Of a stretch of 64,000 nucleotides of DNA, positions 1 to 9,411 are shown one piece after another. Within the stretch, counting starts at the first letter, position 1. Each line of letters begins with the position of its first letter. A model generated the notes under the pieces. The model was not told the origin of the DNA and made no database searches. It saw nothing but the letters and a program-made list of their open reading frames with translations. The position numbers were made by a program, and so were the translations under genes. This DNA comes from Micromonospora sp. WMMD1155 (lineage in GTDB: Bacteria; Actinomycetota; Actinomycetes; Mycobacteriales; Micromonosporaceae), in NCBI RefSeq assembly GCF_029581275.1, contig NZ_CP120742.1:1834501-1898500 (forward strand), written 5' to 3'.

Positions 1-1123
1 GGGTCAGCGGCAACACCTCGAGGATGCCCCGCGAGGTGACCTCCTCCAGCACGTTCTCGTGCACCACCGCGCCGAGGGTGTCGAAGACCGCTTGGGCCCA
101 CGGTGACATCTTCTCCGACTCCGAGCCCGGCAGGTAACCCAACTCCTGCCCACCGACGGCGTAGAGCGGGCGGAACACGATCACCTTCTTGTGCCGGCGA
201 CGCTCCATGACCGCCTCCAGCCCGGCGCAGAGCGCCAGCGCCGACTTGCCGGTGCCGGCCCGGCCGCCCATCGAGACGATCCCGATCGACTCGTCGAGCA
301 GCAGGTCGAGGGCTATCCGCTGCTCGGCCGAGCGGCCGTGCAGCCCGAACGCCTCCCGGTCGCCCCGGACCAGCCGGACCGACTTGTCCGGCAGCACCCG
401 GCCGAGCGCGGAACCACGGCCCGAGTGCAGCACCAGGCCGGTGTGGCAGGGCAACCCGGCCGCCTCGTCGAGGTCGAGCGTCTCGCCGCCGTACAACCGG
501 CCGATCTGCTCGTCGCTCAACTCCATCTCGGACATGCCGGTCCAGGTCGGGTCGCTGGCCTGGCCGTGGCGGTACTCGTCGGCGCGCAGACCCACCGAGG
601 CCGCCTTCACCCGCAGCGGCATGTCCTTGCTGACCAGGGTCACCTCCCGCCCCTCGGCGGCGAGGTTGAGGGCGACGGAGAGGATCCGGGCGTCGTTGCT
701 CTCGTTGCGGAAGCCGGGCGGCAGCACCCCGTCGTCGGTGTGGTTCAGCTCCACCCGCAGGGTGCCGCCCGCGTCGTTGGCGGGCACCGGAGTATCCAGG
801 CGGCCGTGCCGGATGCGCAGGTCGTCGAGCATCCGCAGGGACTGCCGGGCGAACCAGCCCAACTCCGGGTGATGCCGCTTGCCCTCCAACTCGGTGATGA
901 CCACCAGGGGCAGCACCACCTCGTGCTCGGCGAACCGGTGGAACGCCGCCGGATCGGAGAGCAGCACGGACGTGTCCAGGACAAAGGCCTGGCCTGCTGG
1001 TCGCGGCTCCTTGGGGTCGGCCGGCGCGGCGGCCGCCGAACGGCGGCTCCTGGTGGCACGGCGGGTCGTGGCAGTCGCGGCCGGGGTCTGGTCGGCACCG
1101 GCAGGGGTACGGCGAGTCGTCAC
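1..1123 (-). CDS. PhoH-family protein with N-terminal PIN domain (3' end outside window)
   Basis: The 374 visible codons begin with a basic, Ala/Thr-rich stretch, then a PIN-type nuclease domain ([12 protein letters not shown] near residue 45, [15 protein letters not shown] near residue 75), then a PhoH P-loop ATPase with Walker A GRAGTGKS and the downstream segment [20 protein letters not shown]. The family is thought to couple RNA cleavage to ATP-driven unwinding; that function is from the family, not seen here. The GTG at 1123 is chosen because GGAG lies seven bases upstream and because the usual Micromonospora-type N-terminus begins there. The start overlaps the stop of a possible short upstream ORF by GTGA. 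The C-terminal part, perhaps 60-70 residues by comparison with the family, lies beyond base 1. Confidence 0.88.
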   Translation of the reverse strand, partial: MTTRRTPAGADQTPAATATTRRATRSRRSAAAAPADPKEPRPAGQAFVLDTSVLLSDPAAFHRFAEHEVVLPLVVITELEGKRHHPELGWFARQSLRMLDDLRIRHGRLDTPVPANDAGGTLRVELNHTDDGVLPPGFRNESNDARILSVALNLAAEGREVTLVSKDMPLRVKAASVGLRADEYRHGQASDPTWTGMSEMELSDEQIGRLYGGETLDLDEAAGLPCHTGLVLHSGRGSALGRVLPDKSVRLVRGDREAFGLHGRSAEQRIALDLLLDESIGIVSMGGRAGTGKSALALCAGLEAVMERRRHKKVIVFRPLYAVGGQELGYLPGSESEKMSPWAQAVFDTLGAVVHENVLEEVTSRGILEVLPLT

Positions 1124-1263
1124 AGGCCTGCTCCGACGGATGGGCACCCGCCACCCGCGTTCCGCCTCCTCCGGTGCCCGGGGACACGGGGTCGGATGCG
1201 GAACCCCGTGCGCGAGGTCGCAGATCCGGGCGGACCGGCTGGCTCGGGAGAACCCCGTGCCAT
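1120..1263 (-). CDS. Possible leaderless upstream ORF coupled to the PhoH gene
   Basis: A 47-codon ATG ORF ends in a TGA that overlaps the GTG of the PhoH gene (GTGA). A TAGCGT box on the minus strand (1270-1275) sits six bases before its ATG, the same spacing seen at about eighteen other genes in this window. The predicted peptide is Arg/Gly/Pro-rich with no recognisable domain. It may be a translated leader that couples to phoH, or merely the 5' untranslated region of a leadered transcript. I cannot tell which. Confidence 0.3.
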   Translation of the reverse strand: MARGSPEPAGPPGSATSRTGFRIRPRVPGHRRRRNAGGGCPSVGAGL

Positions 1264-1390
1264 GCCTAGACGCTAGCCGCGCCGGACCCTCTCGGCTAGG
1301 GGCTGACGTGGATCTCCCAAGACCTGTGCGTGAACACCCCTCCGTCGGGGCGCTCACCAGCCGGAAGGCACTGCGGCGGGCGCGGCGGAA

Positions 1391-1429
1391 CCGGCCGGGA
1401 TGCATGCCCCCTGCGCGCATCCCGGCCGG
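1391..1429 (-). terminator. Hairpin downstream of the small minus-strand operon
   Basis: A perfect 13-bp inverted repeat (arms 1391-1403 and 1417-1429, 13-base loop) lies after the 3' end of the two-gene minus-strand operon and before the PhoH transcript. There is no clear T run, as is common in high-GC actinomycetes. Confidence 0.6.
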
Positions 1430-1535
1430 TGGGGCCACCGTCACCGGTCTGACGTGACCCCGACGGTGCGTGTCCGCCGCGGACGACGCACCGCGTTCGT
1501 GGCGGCGGTCGGCGGGCGTCGCCCGCGGACCGACC

Positions 1536-1871
1536 TCAACCGGTACGTCGGACGAGCGTGCCGGTCGGGTGCCGCCCGGTGATCGGGGCGGCCGGTGTGG
1601 TGAACGACGAGCCGGTGTACGTGGTGCCGGGTCGGGGGGCGACAGCGCCCGAGCGGGCGACGCTCGCCGGCGCGACCGACAGGGCCGACGCGATCGCCGC
1701 CTGGGCGTCGCGGCGGCGCCTGTTCCAGGCGCCCCGGTCGCCGTCGAAGTAGCCCTGCCGGTAGCCGAAGCGGTAGCCGATGCGGTAGCTCAGCTGCCCG
1801 TGCAGGCGACCGGCGGCATAGCTGGTGGCACCGAGCACCAGGACGAGGAAGACCGCGAGGAAGGGGCTCAT
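1536..1871 (-). CDS. Small single-span membrane protein, unknown function
   Basis: 111 residues. The N-terminal 22 residues form one hydrophobic helix ([20 protein letters not shown]), followed by a Tyr/Gly/Arg segment ([20 protein letters not shown]) and a Pro/Thr-rich tail. I do not recognise a family. The ATG at 1871 is preceded by GGAG at a good distance. The gene starts 31 bases after the stop of the upstream gene on the same strand, so the two are likely co-transcribed. Confidence 0.6.
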   Translation of the reverse strand: MSPFLAVFLVLVLGATSYAAGRLHGQLSYRIGYRFGYRQGYFDGDRGAWNRRRRDAQAAIASALSVAPASVARSGAVAPRPGTTYTGSSFTTPAAPITGRHPTGTLVRRTG

Positions 1872-1902
1872 CGGGCAGCTCCGGCCCCGCTCGGACGCCG
1901 GG

Positions 1903-2250
1903 TCATCGCTCCTCCGGCTCGATCGTGGTGGGATCCGCGACGAGCAGCCGGTCCAGGTCGTCGGTGCTGACCTCCTCGACCAGCTCGACGCTGATCCGAC
2001 AGCCGTCGAGGACGACCTCGGCCACCGAGGAGCGGCGGATCTCACCGCCGGCGTCGTAGACCCGGACGCTCAGCTCAGGGCAGCCGAGATGGGTACGCCA
2101 GGCGTTCCACTCGGCACGATCGCCGACACTCAGCGACAGATAACGGCAGCCTCGGGCGAGGTAGAGGCGCCAGGGGGCGGTCAGCCCCGCGGCCACCCCC
2201 TCGGCGATCAGCCCGAAGGCCTGGGCGCGGGTGGCGAGCTCGGTCACCAC
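1903..2250 (-). CDS. Hypothetical protein, 115 aa
   Basis: A soluble, acidic protein beginning at GTG 2250. It has mixed composition typical of real coding in this genome, but no motif I recognise. The C-terminal half (VRVYDAGGEIRRSS, then DLDRLLVADPTTIEPEER) is strongly acidic. It is the first gene of a probable two-gene operon with the small membrane protein downstream. It faces a regulator gene across a roughly 260-base divergent region. Confidence 0.6.
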   Translation of the reverse strand: MVTELATRAQAFGLIAEGVAAGLTAPWRLYLARGCRYLSLSVGDRAEWNAWRTHLGCPELSVRVYDAGGEIRRSSVAEVVLDGCRISVELVEEVSTDDLDRLLVADPTTIEPEER

Positions 2251-2302
2251 ACCCCCTCGGCACCGGGGGCATGACGCATGTGAGCACCAATCGTCTCATG
2301 CA

Positions 2303-2460
2303 CGTGACACACCGTAGATTGTCCCATGGGCGTGACAGTATCAGCTTTTCGTCCCCTTACGTTGACCACTACGGGCATCTATTCTGCCCGCGTGACGCCC
2401 CTCAACAAAGCAGTCGAATCGTTTACCGGAAATCCGAAGGTCCCGTCACGTCTGCGTGAC
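2303..2460. promoter_or_regulatory. Repeated CGTGAC motifs in a divergent promoter region
   Basis: The hexamer CGTGAC occurs at 2303, 2331, 2391 and 2455, and its complement GTCACG at 2445 and 2504. The pair 2445-2450/2455-2460 forms an inverted repeat with a four-base spacer. The motifs lie between a minus-strand operon and the HTH regulator at 2512, so they could be its operators. This is inferred from position and repetition only. Confidence 0.4.
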
Positions 2461-2511
2461 AATGGCGAGCCGAGGCGCGCGCTCGACTCCGGCTGGCCGT
2501 ACGGTCACGGG

Positions 2512-2955
2512 GTGACCGAGACGGCCAATGCGCGGAAGATCGCCTTCGCCACCTTCGTCCGGCGCGCCCTGGACGAGGCGCGGGCGACCCGTGCCTGGAG
2601 CGGCACCGAGGTGTCCCGGCGCACCGGCGTCTCCCGACAGACGATCAACCGGTGGGTCCGGGGCGACTGGGCCAGCGACCCGGAGGCCGAGCGGGTGGTC
2701 GCCTTCTGCGAGGGCCTGGGGTTGAACCCCGCCGCCGCGTTCGCGGCGCTCGGCTGGGACCGCACCGCGACCGGTCCCCGCACCGGTCAGCCCGCCCCTC
2801 CGATGGACCCCGACGTCGAGGCTCTGCTGCGTCGACTGGTCGACCCGAACGTGTCGGACGCGGAGAAGTTCCACATCCGCGAAACCATCAGATACCTCGC
2901 ATACCGCCCAACGTTGCCGGTCGATGTCCGAAAAAGGGGCAATCAAGCCGGGTAG
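2512..2955 (+). CDS. XRE-like helix-turn-helix regulator
   Basis: 147 residues. The helix-turn-helix lies at about residues 25-55 (WSGTEVSRRTGVSRQTINRWVRGDW), followed by an acidic segment (DPEAERVVAFCEGLGLNP) typical of XRE-type DNA-binding proteins, and a C-terminal helical tail with no ligand domain I recognise. The GTG at 2512 is preferred over upstream in-frame codons because a TACGGT box (2500-2505) stands six bases before it, the pattern for a leaderless mRNA. CGTGAC repeats lie just upstream. Its target is unknown. Confidence 0.75.
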   Translation: MTETANARKIAFATFVRRALDEARATRAWSGTEVSRRTGVSRQTINRWVRGDWASDPEAERVVAFCEGLGLNPAAAFAALGWDRTATGPRTGQPAPPMDPDVEALLRRLVDPNVSDAEKFHIRETIRYLAYRPTLPVDVRKRGNQAG

Positions 2956-3117
2956 TTCCTCAGATAGCGAAAGAACGCCTGGTCAGGTTCATTCGTTTAC
3001 CTCCGGGGCAGGAACGGGCACGCTAGCGTCCCTATTCGTACTGCTTGGGCTCGTCATCGGCGGGGGGACGGGACAAGGCCGAACCCAGCCCTGCGGGACA
3101 GAAGGAGGGGTCTGTCC

Positions 3118-3471
3118 ATGACCCTGAAATGGTTGGCAGTCGTGGTCGCGACGGTGTCGATGACACTGTGGGCGACCGGCAACGCGGTGACTCTCGCAGT
3201 CGAGGGCGGGCAACTTCCGCTGCTCGTCAATCTCTTCGCGCTCATCGCCGCCGGCACCGCGGTCGTCCTGGCCGTCGTCGCCGAGCTGCACGAGCGTCTG
3301 AACGACCGGATCACCGCCCTCACCGAGTTCCTGGTGGCACGGCTCAACGAGATCGAGAACCACACCGGTGATCGCAACACCGGGTTCGTGGAGGGCTACC
3401 TGCTGAGCCACGGCCAGGAGGCAGCGGTGGTGCCGTTCGGGCGGCGCGGACGGGGAGCCGCCGAACGCTGA
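3118..3471 (+). CDS. Small membrane protein with two hydrophobic segments
   Basis: 117 residues, with predicted membrane helices at about 3-22 and 33-57, then an amphipathic helix (ELHERLNDRITALTEFLVAR) and a basic tail ending RRGRGAAER. A strong Shine-Dalgarno (AAGGAGG) lies about ten bases before the ATG. I do not recognise the family. A membrane-anchored helical protein is all the sequence shows. Confidence 0.65.
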   Translation: MTLKWLAVVVATVSMTLWATGNAVTLAVEGGQLPLLVNLFALIAAGTAVVLAVVAELHERLNDRITALTEFLVARLNEIENHTGDRNTGFVEGYLLSHGQEAAVVPFGRRGRGAAER

Positions 3472-3538
3472 TCGCCCACCACCGAACGGGTCCGCTCGGC
3501 CAGGAATGAGCCCCGATCGCCGGGGTACGCTGACGCGC

Positions 3539-4363
3539 GTGCCGCCGTTGAATCTGGGCAATCAGCAGCCGAGGACCCCGTTGAACGCCGACCAGGCCTG
3601 GCGGACGACCGCCAGCCGGGCGGCCGGGACCGTGCTCTTCTTCGACTTCGACGGCACGCTCGCGCCCGTCGACGACGATCCGACCGCGGTCCGCCCGGCG
3701 CCCAAGGCGCTGACCGCGATCGAGGCGTTGGCCCCGGTCGTGCGGCGGGTGGCGATCGTCTCCGCCCGACCCGTCGAGTTCCTCCGGGATCAGCTCGGCG
3801 GGCTCGACGGCGTGGACCTCTACGGCCTCTACGGGTTGGAGCACAGCCACTCCGGCGGGGAGACCGTCACCGAGCCGGCCGCGCTGCCCTGGGTGCCGAC
3901 CATGGCGGAGCTGGCCGACCAGGCCCGGGCGGAGCTGCCACCCGGCACCCTGGTGGAGTACAAGCGGCTGTCCGTCGCGCTGCACTGGCGCACCGCCCCG
4001 CAGCTCGGCTCGACCGTGCAGCAGTGGGGTGAGACCCAGGCCGAACGGTTGGGCTTGCGGGTGCAGGCCGGGCGGATGGTGCTGGAGCTCAAGCCGCCCG
4101 TCGACCGGGACAAGGGCATGGTCATCGGCGAGGCGATCAAGGACGCCACCGGCGCCTGGTACTTCGGTGACGACGTCTCCGACATCAAGGCTTTCGCCGC
4201 GCTGCGTGCCCGCGCCGCCGCCGACCCGGACTTCCTCGGCGTGTGTGTGGCGGTGGCCAACCCGGAGACCGGCCACGAGGTGGCCAACGCCGCCGACCTG
4301 ACCATCGAGTCGCCGGCCGCCCTGGGCGACTTCCTCACCCAGGCACTGACCCACCTGTCCTGA
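3539..4363 (+). CDS. otsB: Trehalose-6-phosphate phosphatase
   Basis: 274 residues, HAD superfamily. Motif I is DFDGTLAPVDDD near residue 38, and the C-terminal metal site is YFGDDVSDIKAF. The protein removes phosphate from trehalose-6-phosphate to give trehalose, a compatible solute and cell-envelope precursor. No otsA (synthase) gene is in the window. I start at GTG 3539 because TACGCT (3526-3531) lies seven bases before it, indicating a leaderless transcript; an in-frame ATG exists 33 bases upstream. It converges with the isoprenyl transferase across a shared terminator hairpin. Confidence 0.9.
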   Translation: MPPLNLGNQQPRTPLNADQAWRTTASRAAGTVLFFDFDGTLAPVDDDPTAVRPAPKALTAIEALAPVVRRVAIVSARPVEFLRDQLGGLDGVDLYGLYGLEHSHSGGETVTEPAALPWVPTMAELADQARAELPPGTLVEYKRLSVALHWRTAPQLGSTVQQWGETQAERLGLRVQAGRMVLELKPPVDRDKGMVIGEAIKDATGAWYFGDDVSDIKAFAALRARAAADPDFLGVCVAVANPETGHEVANAADLTIESPAALGDFLTQALTHLS

Positions 4364-4369
4364 CCGGCC

Positions 4370-4397
4370 GGGTCGGCGACGGTCGCGTCGCCGGCCC
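4370..4397. terminator. Bidirectional terminator hairpin between otsB and the isoprenyl transferase
   Basis: Eleven-base arms at 4370-4380 and 4387-4397 pair with one G-U type mismatch and a six-base loop. They fill the 36 bases between two convergent stop codons, so the hairpin can serve both genes. Confidence 0.7.
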
Positions 4398-4399
4398 GT

Positions 4400-5170
4400 T
4401 CAGGCGCCGTAGCGGCGCTGCCTGGTGGCGTACGACCGGAGTGCCCGCAGGAAGTCGATGTGCCGGAAATCCGGCCAGTTGAGTTCGCAGAAGTAGAACT
4501 CCGAGTGCGCGGACTGCCAGAGCATGAAGCCGGACAGCCGCTGCTCGCCACTGGTGCGGATGACCAGGTCAGGGTCGGGCTGGCCACGGGTGTAGAGGTG
4601 CTCGGAGATGTGCTCGACGTCCAGCACCTCGGCCAACTCCTCGAGCGTGCCGCCGGAGGCGGCATGCTCCAGCAGCAGCGAGCGGACCGCGTCGGTGATC
4701 TCCCGGCGACCGCCGTACCCCACGGCGATGTTGACCTCCGCGCCGCCGCTGCGCTCGCGGGTGCGCTCCTCGGCGCCCTTGAGGGCCGCCGCGGTCTGCG
4801 CCGGCAGCAGGTCGAGCGCCCCGACGATGCGCAGCCGCCAGGGGTTTCCCTCCTCGGCCAGCTCCACCACCAGGTCCTCAATGATCTTGAGGAGTGGGTC
4901 CAGCTCACTGGCCGGACGGCGCAGGTTGTCGGTGGCCAGCAGATAGAGGGTGACGTGCCCGACGCCGGCCTGGTCGCACCAGCCGAGAACGTGCTTGATC
5001 TTCGCCGCGCCGACCCGGTGCCCGTCGTTGGGGTCGACGAAGCCCATCTCCCTCGCCCATCGGCGGTTGCCGTCGCACATCACCCCGACGTGGCGGGGCA
5101 CCGGCTTACCGGCGAGCTTCGCCGTGAGCCGGCGCTCGTACACGGAGTAGATAAGGTTCCGCAGCGTCAT
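4400..5170 (-). CDS. Isoprenyl transferase (cis-prenyltransferase, Rv1086-like)
   Basis: 256 residues. It carries the catalytic CDGNRRWAR near residue 33, the conserved VGYGGRREI and RTSGEQRLSGFMLWQSAHSE, and a C-terminus FLRALRSYATRQRRYG that closely resembles Mycobacterium tuberculosis Rv1086, a short-chain (Z)-farnesyl diphosphate synthase. It likely supplies a Z-prenyl precursor for polyprenyl phosphate lipid carriers. The ATG at 5170 is chosen; a GTG directly before it is also possible, and a TACGCT box (complement of 5179-5184) is 5-8 bases upstream of the two. The gene follows a geranylgeranyl-reductase-like gene by 31 bases, consistent with an isoprenoid pair. Confidence 0.9.
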   Translation of the reverse strand: MTLRNLIYSVYERRLTAKLAGKPVPRHVGVMCDGNRRWAREMGFVDPNDGHRVGAAKIKHVLGWCDQAGVGHVTLYLLATDNLRRPASELDPLLKIIEDLVVELAEEGNPWRLRIVGALDLLPAQTAAALKGAEERTRERSGGAEVNIAVGYGGRREITDAVRSLLLEHAASGGTLEELAEVLDVEHISEHLYTRGQPDPDLVIRTSGEQRLSGFMLWQSAHSEFYFCELNWPDFRHIDFLRALRSYATRQRRYGA

Positions 5171-5201
5171 CACCTTGCAGCGTAGCGACCCTTCTCCCAG
5201 A

Positions 5202-6344
5202 TCACTGCCTCGGAGCCCCACCACGGCCGGCCAGACCGATGCCGATCATCGCCAGCGTGCGTCCGTTGAGACGCCCGTCACCCAGGCCCAGCTCGACCAC
5301 GTCGTAGAACACCCGGTCGTCCCGGCGGGCAGCCCGGACCGCCGCGTCCACCACCCGCCGCCGCCGCGCCAACCAGGCGGCGAACGAGCTGTGCCGCAGG
5401 TGGGTGCCGAGGCGGCGACGCAGTCCGTGGGCGTAACGGATGGCGGCCTCCTCGGGTGACCGGGCCGCTGCCGCGCCGGCCAGCGCACCGGACAGCAGCG
5501 CGTAGAAGATGCCCTCACCGGTGAACGGATTGATCAACGACAGCGCGTCCCCGGCCAGCAGGGTGCGACCCCGACCCGGTGCCGGTCGGTGGGTGGACAG
5601 GGGCAGATGGTGGGCCCGCAACGCGGTCACCGTCGCCAGGTCGGTGCCGGGCAGCAGTGCGGCCAGCCGGTCCAGCAGGTAGGCGCGGCTCAACGGCTCA
5701 CCGCGCAGCACCTCCCCGTACCCGACGTTGGCCCGCCCGTCGCCGATCGGGAACGACCAGGCGTACGCCGGCCAGCGCGCCTGCGAGGTGACGATGAGCT
5801 GCTCGGACGGGCCGGGCAGAGCCGGGGCGTACCCCCGGATGGCGAGCGCCAGGTGCCGGTCGGGATTCTGCGGGTGACCGAGCGCACGCCGCACCACCGA
5901 CCCGGCGCCGTCCGCCCCCACCACCACCCGTCCGGACAGTTCCCCGTCGAGCACCACCCGGTCGGCGCGCGGCTCGACCCGGCGCACGGTGTGCCGACGT
6001 AGCTGGGCGCCGGCCGCCACGGCAGCCGCCACGAGACGCGCGTCGAAGACCTCCCGCGGCACGGTGTACGCGGGTCGGGGCAGCGCCCGGGCCACCGCAC
6101 CGCCCCCCGGCGCGATCATGCGTAACGCGGGCAGCGGCGCGTATCCCGCCACCGCCTCGGTCACCCCCAGCTCGGCGAGCACGTCCACCGAGTGCGCGGC
6201 GATCCCGTCGCCACACGCCTTGTCGCGGGGGAAGTCGGCCCGGTCCAACAGCAGCACGCTGGCACCCGCCCGGCGAGCGGTGAGCGCGGCGGCCGCCCCC
6301 GCCGGCCCGGCTCCCACCACCACCACGTCGAACTCGTCGCTCAC
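5202..6344 (-). CDS. Geranylgeranyl-reductase-family FAD oxidoreductase
   Basis: 380 residues. The N-terminal dinucleotide fold is VVVVGAGPAGAAAALTARRAG, followed by the family signature DRADFPRDKACGDGI and the second FAD motif LLAGDALSLINPFTGEGI near residue 290. The family reduces double bonds in prenyl chains or similar lipids. The neighbouring isoprenyl transferase suggests a prenyl substrate, but the actual substrate is not determined by sequence. GTG 6344 has GGAGG five bases upstream. Confidence 0.85.
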   Translation of the reverse strand: MSDEFDVVVVGAGPAGAAAALTARRAGASVLLLDRADFPRDKACGDGIAAHSVDVLAELGVTEAVAGYAPLPALRMIAPGGGAVARALPRPAYTVPREVFDARLVAAAVAAGAQLRRHTVRRVEPRADRVVLDGELSGRVVVGADGAGSVVRRALGHPQNPDRHLALAIRGYAPALPGPSEQLIVTSQARWPAYAWSFPIGDGRANVGYGEVLRGEPLSRAYLLDRLAALLPGTDLATVTALRAHHLPLSTHRPAPGRGRTLLAGDALSLINPFTGEGIFYALLSGALAGAAAARSPEEAAIRYAHGLRRRLGTHLRHSSFAAWLARRRRVVDAAVRAARRDDRVFYDVVELGLGDGRLNGRTLAMIGIGLAGRGGAPRQ

Positions 6345-6512
6345 CGCGCCTCCCTCCGGTCCGACCCGGCGCGTCCGCTTCCGCCGCCGTCGACGCGGTC
6401 GGCCTTGCGGTCGGCCGGACGTCGGCCGCTGTGACCGACGCCACCCGTCATCCTGCCCCCTGTCCGCCCCTGACGAGCGCTCCCGCACCGGCCCGGCAGG
6501 TCTCACCCGCCC

Positions 6513-6583
6513 CCTTTGCTCTGCACCCACGGACGCGACGGTTACCGTCCGCAACCGGTGCATATAGGAGTGCAGAGCAAAGG
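6513..6583. terminator. Long nested inverted repeat, probable terminator of the pckG operon
   Basis: A perfect 14-bp outer stem (6513-6526 and 6570-6583, sequence CCTTTGCTCTGCAC and its complement) encloses a second stem (CGGACG/CGTCCG) in its 43-base loop. It lies downstream of the minus-strand pckG and membrane-protein genes and upstream of the reductase. Terminator is the likely role; a small structured RNA cannot be excluded. Confidence 0.5.
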
Positions 6584-6659
6584 AGGGAATGGGCAAGGGC
6601 TGGGCCGTGGTCAGCCGACGGGTCGGCGTCCAGCGGCGTCGGTGTGGGGCCCGCCGTGG

Positions 6660-7529
6660 TCAGGGTTGACGGTCGGGTCGGGCTGCGTCGGAGGCACGCC
6701 CCGCCCGGCGCAGGCCGTAGAGGGCCAGCGCCGCGGCGGCGAGCAGCGGGCCGCCGTCGCGGACCAGGCCGTCCACGCCCAGCAGCCACCAGCACAGCGG
6801 CAGGTCCACCGCGAGGACGGCCACGGTGACGGCGACCAGCAGGCCACGCGCCCAGTCCTTGTCCCGCATCAGGAAGGCGGTGCAGAACAGCACCGCGTAG
6901 CTCGCGGCGATGCCCGCTCCGAACCAGAACAGCACTGCCGGTACCGCGCTCAGCCGCCCGTCCAGGATGGATCCCCCGGCCACCAGGGCCGGCACCAGCA
7001 TCAGCGGGCTGTAGGTGAAGGCCGCCACCCGGCTGGTCAACAGCCAGGTGTTGGCCTGCGGTCGGCGCGGAGGGGTCTCCCGCCAGGAGATGCCGGCCCG
7101 GTCGATGACGAGCCGGGGGCGGTGCCGGACCAGGTGGCCGGCCAGCGCCGACGAGCGGTAGAGCAGCCAGACCACCGTGGCGCAGAGCGCGCTGAGCACG
7201 GCGAAGCCGAGCAGGCCGGGCAACGGCGGCACCCCCTGCCGGGGCACGATCAGACGGCCGACCGCGAAGATCGTGGTCACCGCGAGGATCAAGCCGAACG
7301 GTCGGGCCACCGTGCGGCCCCGCCGGACGTGCGCGATCAGCAGCAGGAAGCCGAACGAGCGCAGCATCGCCCAGCCGGTGCGTACGGCCAGACCGAAGCC
7401 CTGCTCCGGGGCGTACCACCAGTTGAGCAGCTCGACCGCGACGGTGGCCGCCGCCGTCGTCGCCAGCAGGATGGTGAGCGCCCGGACGGCGGACGGCCGC
7501 CGGACCTCGGTCTCGGCGGCCGTCCTCAT
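6660..7529 (-). CDS. Polytopic membrane protein, unknown function
   Basis: 289 residues with about seven to eight hydrophobic segments alternating with short basic loops, and a cytoplasmic-looking N-terminus (RTAAETEVRRPS). No transporter or enzyme motif is visible. It begins 37 bases after the pckG stop on the same strand, so it is probably its co-transcribed neighbour. The start (ATG 7529) is the first ATG that leaves pckG intact; no strong Shine-Dalgarno is seen. Confidence 0.65.
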   Translation of the reverse strand: MRTAAETEVRRPSAVRALTILLATTAAATVAVELLNWWYAPEQGFGLAVRTGWAMLRSFGFLLLIAHVRRGRTVARPFGLILAVTTIFAVGRLIVPRQGVPPLPGLLGFAVLSALCATVVWLLYRSSALAGHLVRHRPRLVIDRAGISWRETPPRRPQANTWLLTSRVAAFTYSPLMLVPALVAGGSILDGRLSAVPAVLFWFGAGIAASYAVLFCTAFLMRDKDWARGLLVAVTVAVLAVDLPLCWWLLGVDGLVRDGGPLLAAAALALYGLRRAGRASDAARPDRQP

Positions 7530-7566
7530 GGGATCCGGTGATGCCCGGAGGGGCAGGTCTTCACAC

Positions 7567-9411
7567 CTAGCGCTGCGGCTGCACGGCATCCAGGCGGGCG
7601 CGCAGCGCGTCCAGCTCGGCCCAGAGCACGCCGGGCAGCTTGTCACCGAACTTCTCGAACCACTCGGTGATCATCGGCAGCTCGTTGCGCCACTCGTCCG
7701 GATCGACCTTGAGGGCGATCCGGACGTCCTCCGGGGTCATGTCCAGACCCTCGACGTCCAGCGCGTTCGGCGCGGGGACCATACCGACCGGCGTCTCGAC
7801 CGCGTCGGCGGTGCCCTCGATCCGCTCGACGATCCACTTGAGCACCCGGGAGTTCTCCCCGAAGCCCGGCCAGAGGAACGAGCCGTCCGGGTCCTTACGG
7901 AACCAGTTGACGTAGTAGATCTTCGGCAGTTTCGCCTCGTCGCCGTCGGCGCCCTTGCCCATCTCGATCCAGTGCCGGAAGTAGTCGCCCGCGTGGTAGC
8001 CGATGAACGGCAGCATCGCCATCGGGTCGCGGCGGACCACGCCGACGGCGCCGGACGCGGCCGCGGTGGTCTCCGAGGAGAGCGTGGCACCCATGTAGAC
8101 GCCGTGCACCCAGTCGCGGGCCTCGGTCACCAGCGGGACGGTGTCCTTGCGGCGCCCACCGAAGAGGATCGCGTCGATCGGCACGCCGTTCGGGTCGAAG
8201 TACTCGTCGGCGAGGATCGGGCACTGGGTGATCGGGGTGCAGAAACGGCTGTTCGCGTGGGAGGAGAGGCTGTCGCTCTCCGGCGTCCAGTCGTTGCCCT
8301 TCCAGTCGATCAGGTGTGCCGGCGGCTCCCCCATGCCCTCCCACCAGATGTCACCGTCGTCGGTGAGACCCACGTTGGTGAAGATGGAGTTGCCCCGGTC
8401 CAGGGTGCGCATGGCGTTGGCGTTGGTCTTCCAGTCGGTGCCGGGCGCGACACCGAAGAGGCCGTACTCCGGGTTCACCGCGTACAGGCGGCCGTCCGGG
8501 CCGAACCGCATCCAGGCGATGTCGTCGCCGATGGTCTCGACCTTCCAACCCGGGATGGTCGGCTCCACCATGGCCAGGTTGGTCTTACCGCAGGCGGACG
8601 GGAACGCGCCGGCGATGTGGTAGACCCGGCCCTCCGGCGAGGTGATCTTGAGGATCAGCATGTGCTCGGCGAGCCAACCCTCGTCCCGGCCCATCACGCT
8701 GGCGATCCGCAGGGAGTAGCACTTCTTGCCGAGCAGCGAGTTTCCGCCGTACCCCGAGCCGTACGACCAGATCTCCCGGGTCTCCGGGAAGTGCGAGATG
8801 TACTTGGTCTCGTTGCACGGCCAGGCCACGTCCTGCTGGCCCGGGGCGAGCGGCGCGCCGATCGAGTGCAGGGCGTGCACGAAGTCCGCGTCGTCACCCA
8901 TCGCCTCGAGGACCCGCGCGCCCATCCGCGTCATGATCCGCATGGAGGCGACCACGTACGGGCTGTCGGTGATCTCGACACCGAACATCGGAGACTCGGC
9001 CTCGACCGGGCCCATCACGAACGGGATGACGTACATCGTGCGACCGCGCATCGAGCCCCGGTACAGATCCGTCATCGTCCGCTTCATCTCGGCCGGCGCC
9101 ATCCAGTTGTTGGTGGGGCCGGCGTCCGCCTCGTCGACGGAGCAGATGTAGGTACGCTCCTCGACCCGGGCGACATCGGACGGGTCGGTACGGGCGTAGA
9201 ACGAGTTGGGCTTCTTCTCCGGGTTCAGCCGGATCAGCGTCCCGGCCTCCACCAGCTCGTCGGTGAGGCGGCGCCACTCCTCGTCGGACCCGTCCACCCA
9301 CACGACACGGTCGGGGGTGGTCAGTTCTGCGACCTCACGGACCCAGGCGAGCAGTTTCGGGTGGGACGTCGGGGCCTGATCGATACCCCGCACAACAGCC
9401 GGAGCAACCAT
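7567..9411 (-). CDS. pckG: Phosphoenolpyruvate carboxykinase (GTP)
   Basis: 614 residues, full length for the GTP-dependent class. It shows the P-loop with the active-site cysteine ([15 protein letters not shown], near residue 270), the metal and PEP-binding region around [16 protein letters not shown], and the guanine-binding C-terminal block [19 protein letters not shown]. It interconverts oxaloacetate plus GTP with PEP, CO2 and GDP in the cytosol, feeding gluconeogenesis. ATG 9411 has AAGGAGA upstream. A TACGCT box (complement of 9508-9513) is a candidate -10 roughly 100 bases upstream. Confidence 0.97.
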   Translation of the reverse strand: MVAPAVVRGIDQAPTSHPKLLAWVREVAELTTPDRVVWVDGSDEEWRRLTDELVEAGTLIRLNPEKKPNSFYARTDPSDVARVEERTYICSVDEADAGPTNNWMAPAEMKRTMTDLYRGSMRGRTMYVIPFVMGPVEAESPMFGVEITDSPYVVASMRIMTRMGARVLEAMGDDADFVHALHSIGAPLAPGQQDVAWPCNETKYISHFPETREIWSYGSGYGGNSLLGKKCYSLRIASVMGRDEGWLAEHMLILKITSPEGRVYHIAGAFPSACGKTNLAMVEPTIPGWKVETIGDDIAWMRFGPDGRLYAVNPEYGLFGVAPGTDWKTNANAMRTLDRGNSIFTNVGLTDDGDIWWEGMGEPPAHLIDWKGNDWTPESDSLSSHANSRFCTPITQCPILADEYFDPNGVPIDAILFGGRRKDTVPLVTEARDWVHGVYMGATLSSETTAAASGAVGVVRRDPMAMLPFIGYHAGDYFRHWIEMGKGADGDEAKLPKIYYVNWFRKDPDGSFLWPGFGENSRVLKWIVERIEGTADAVETPVGMVPAPNALDVEGLDMTPEDVRIALKVDPDEWRNELPMITEWFEKFGDKLPGVLWAELDALRARLDAVQPQR

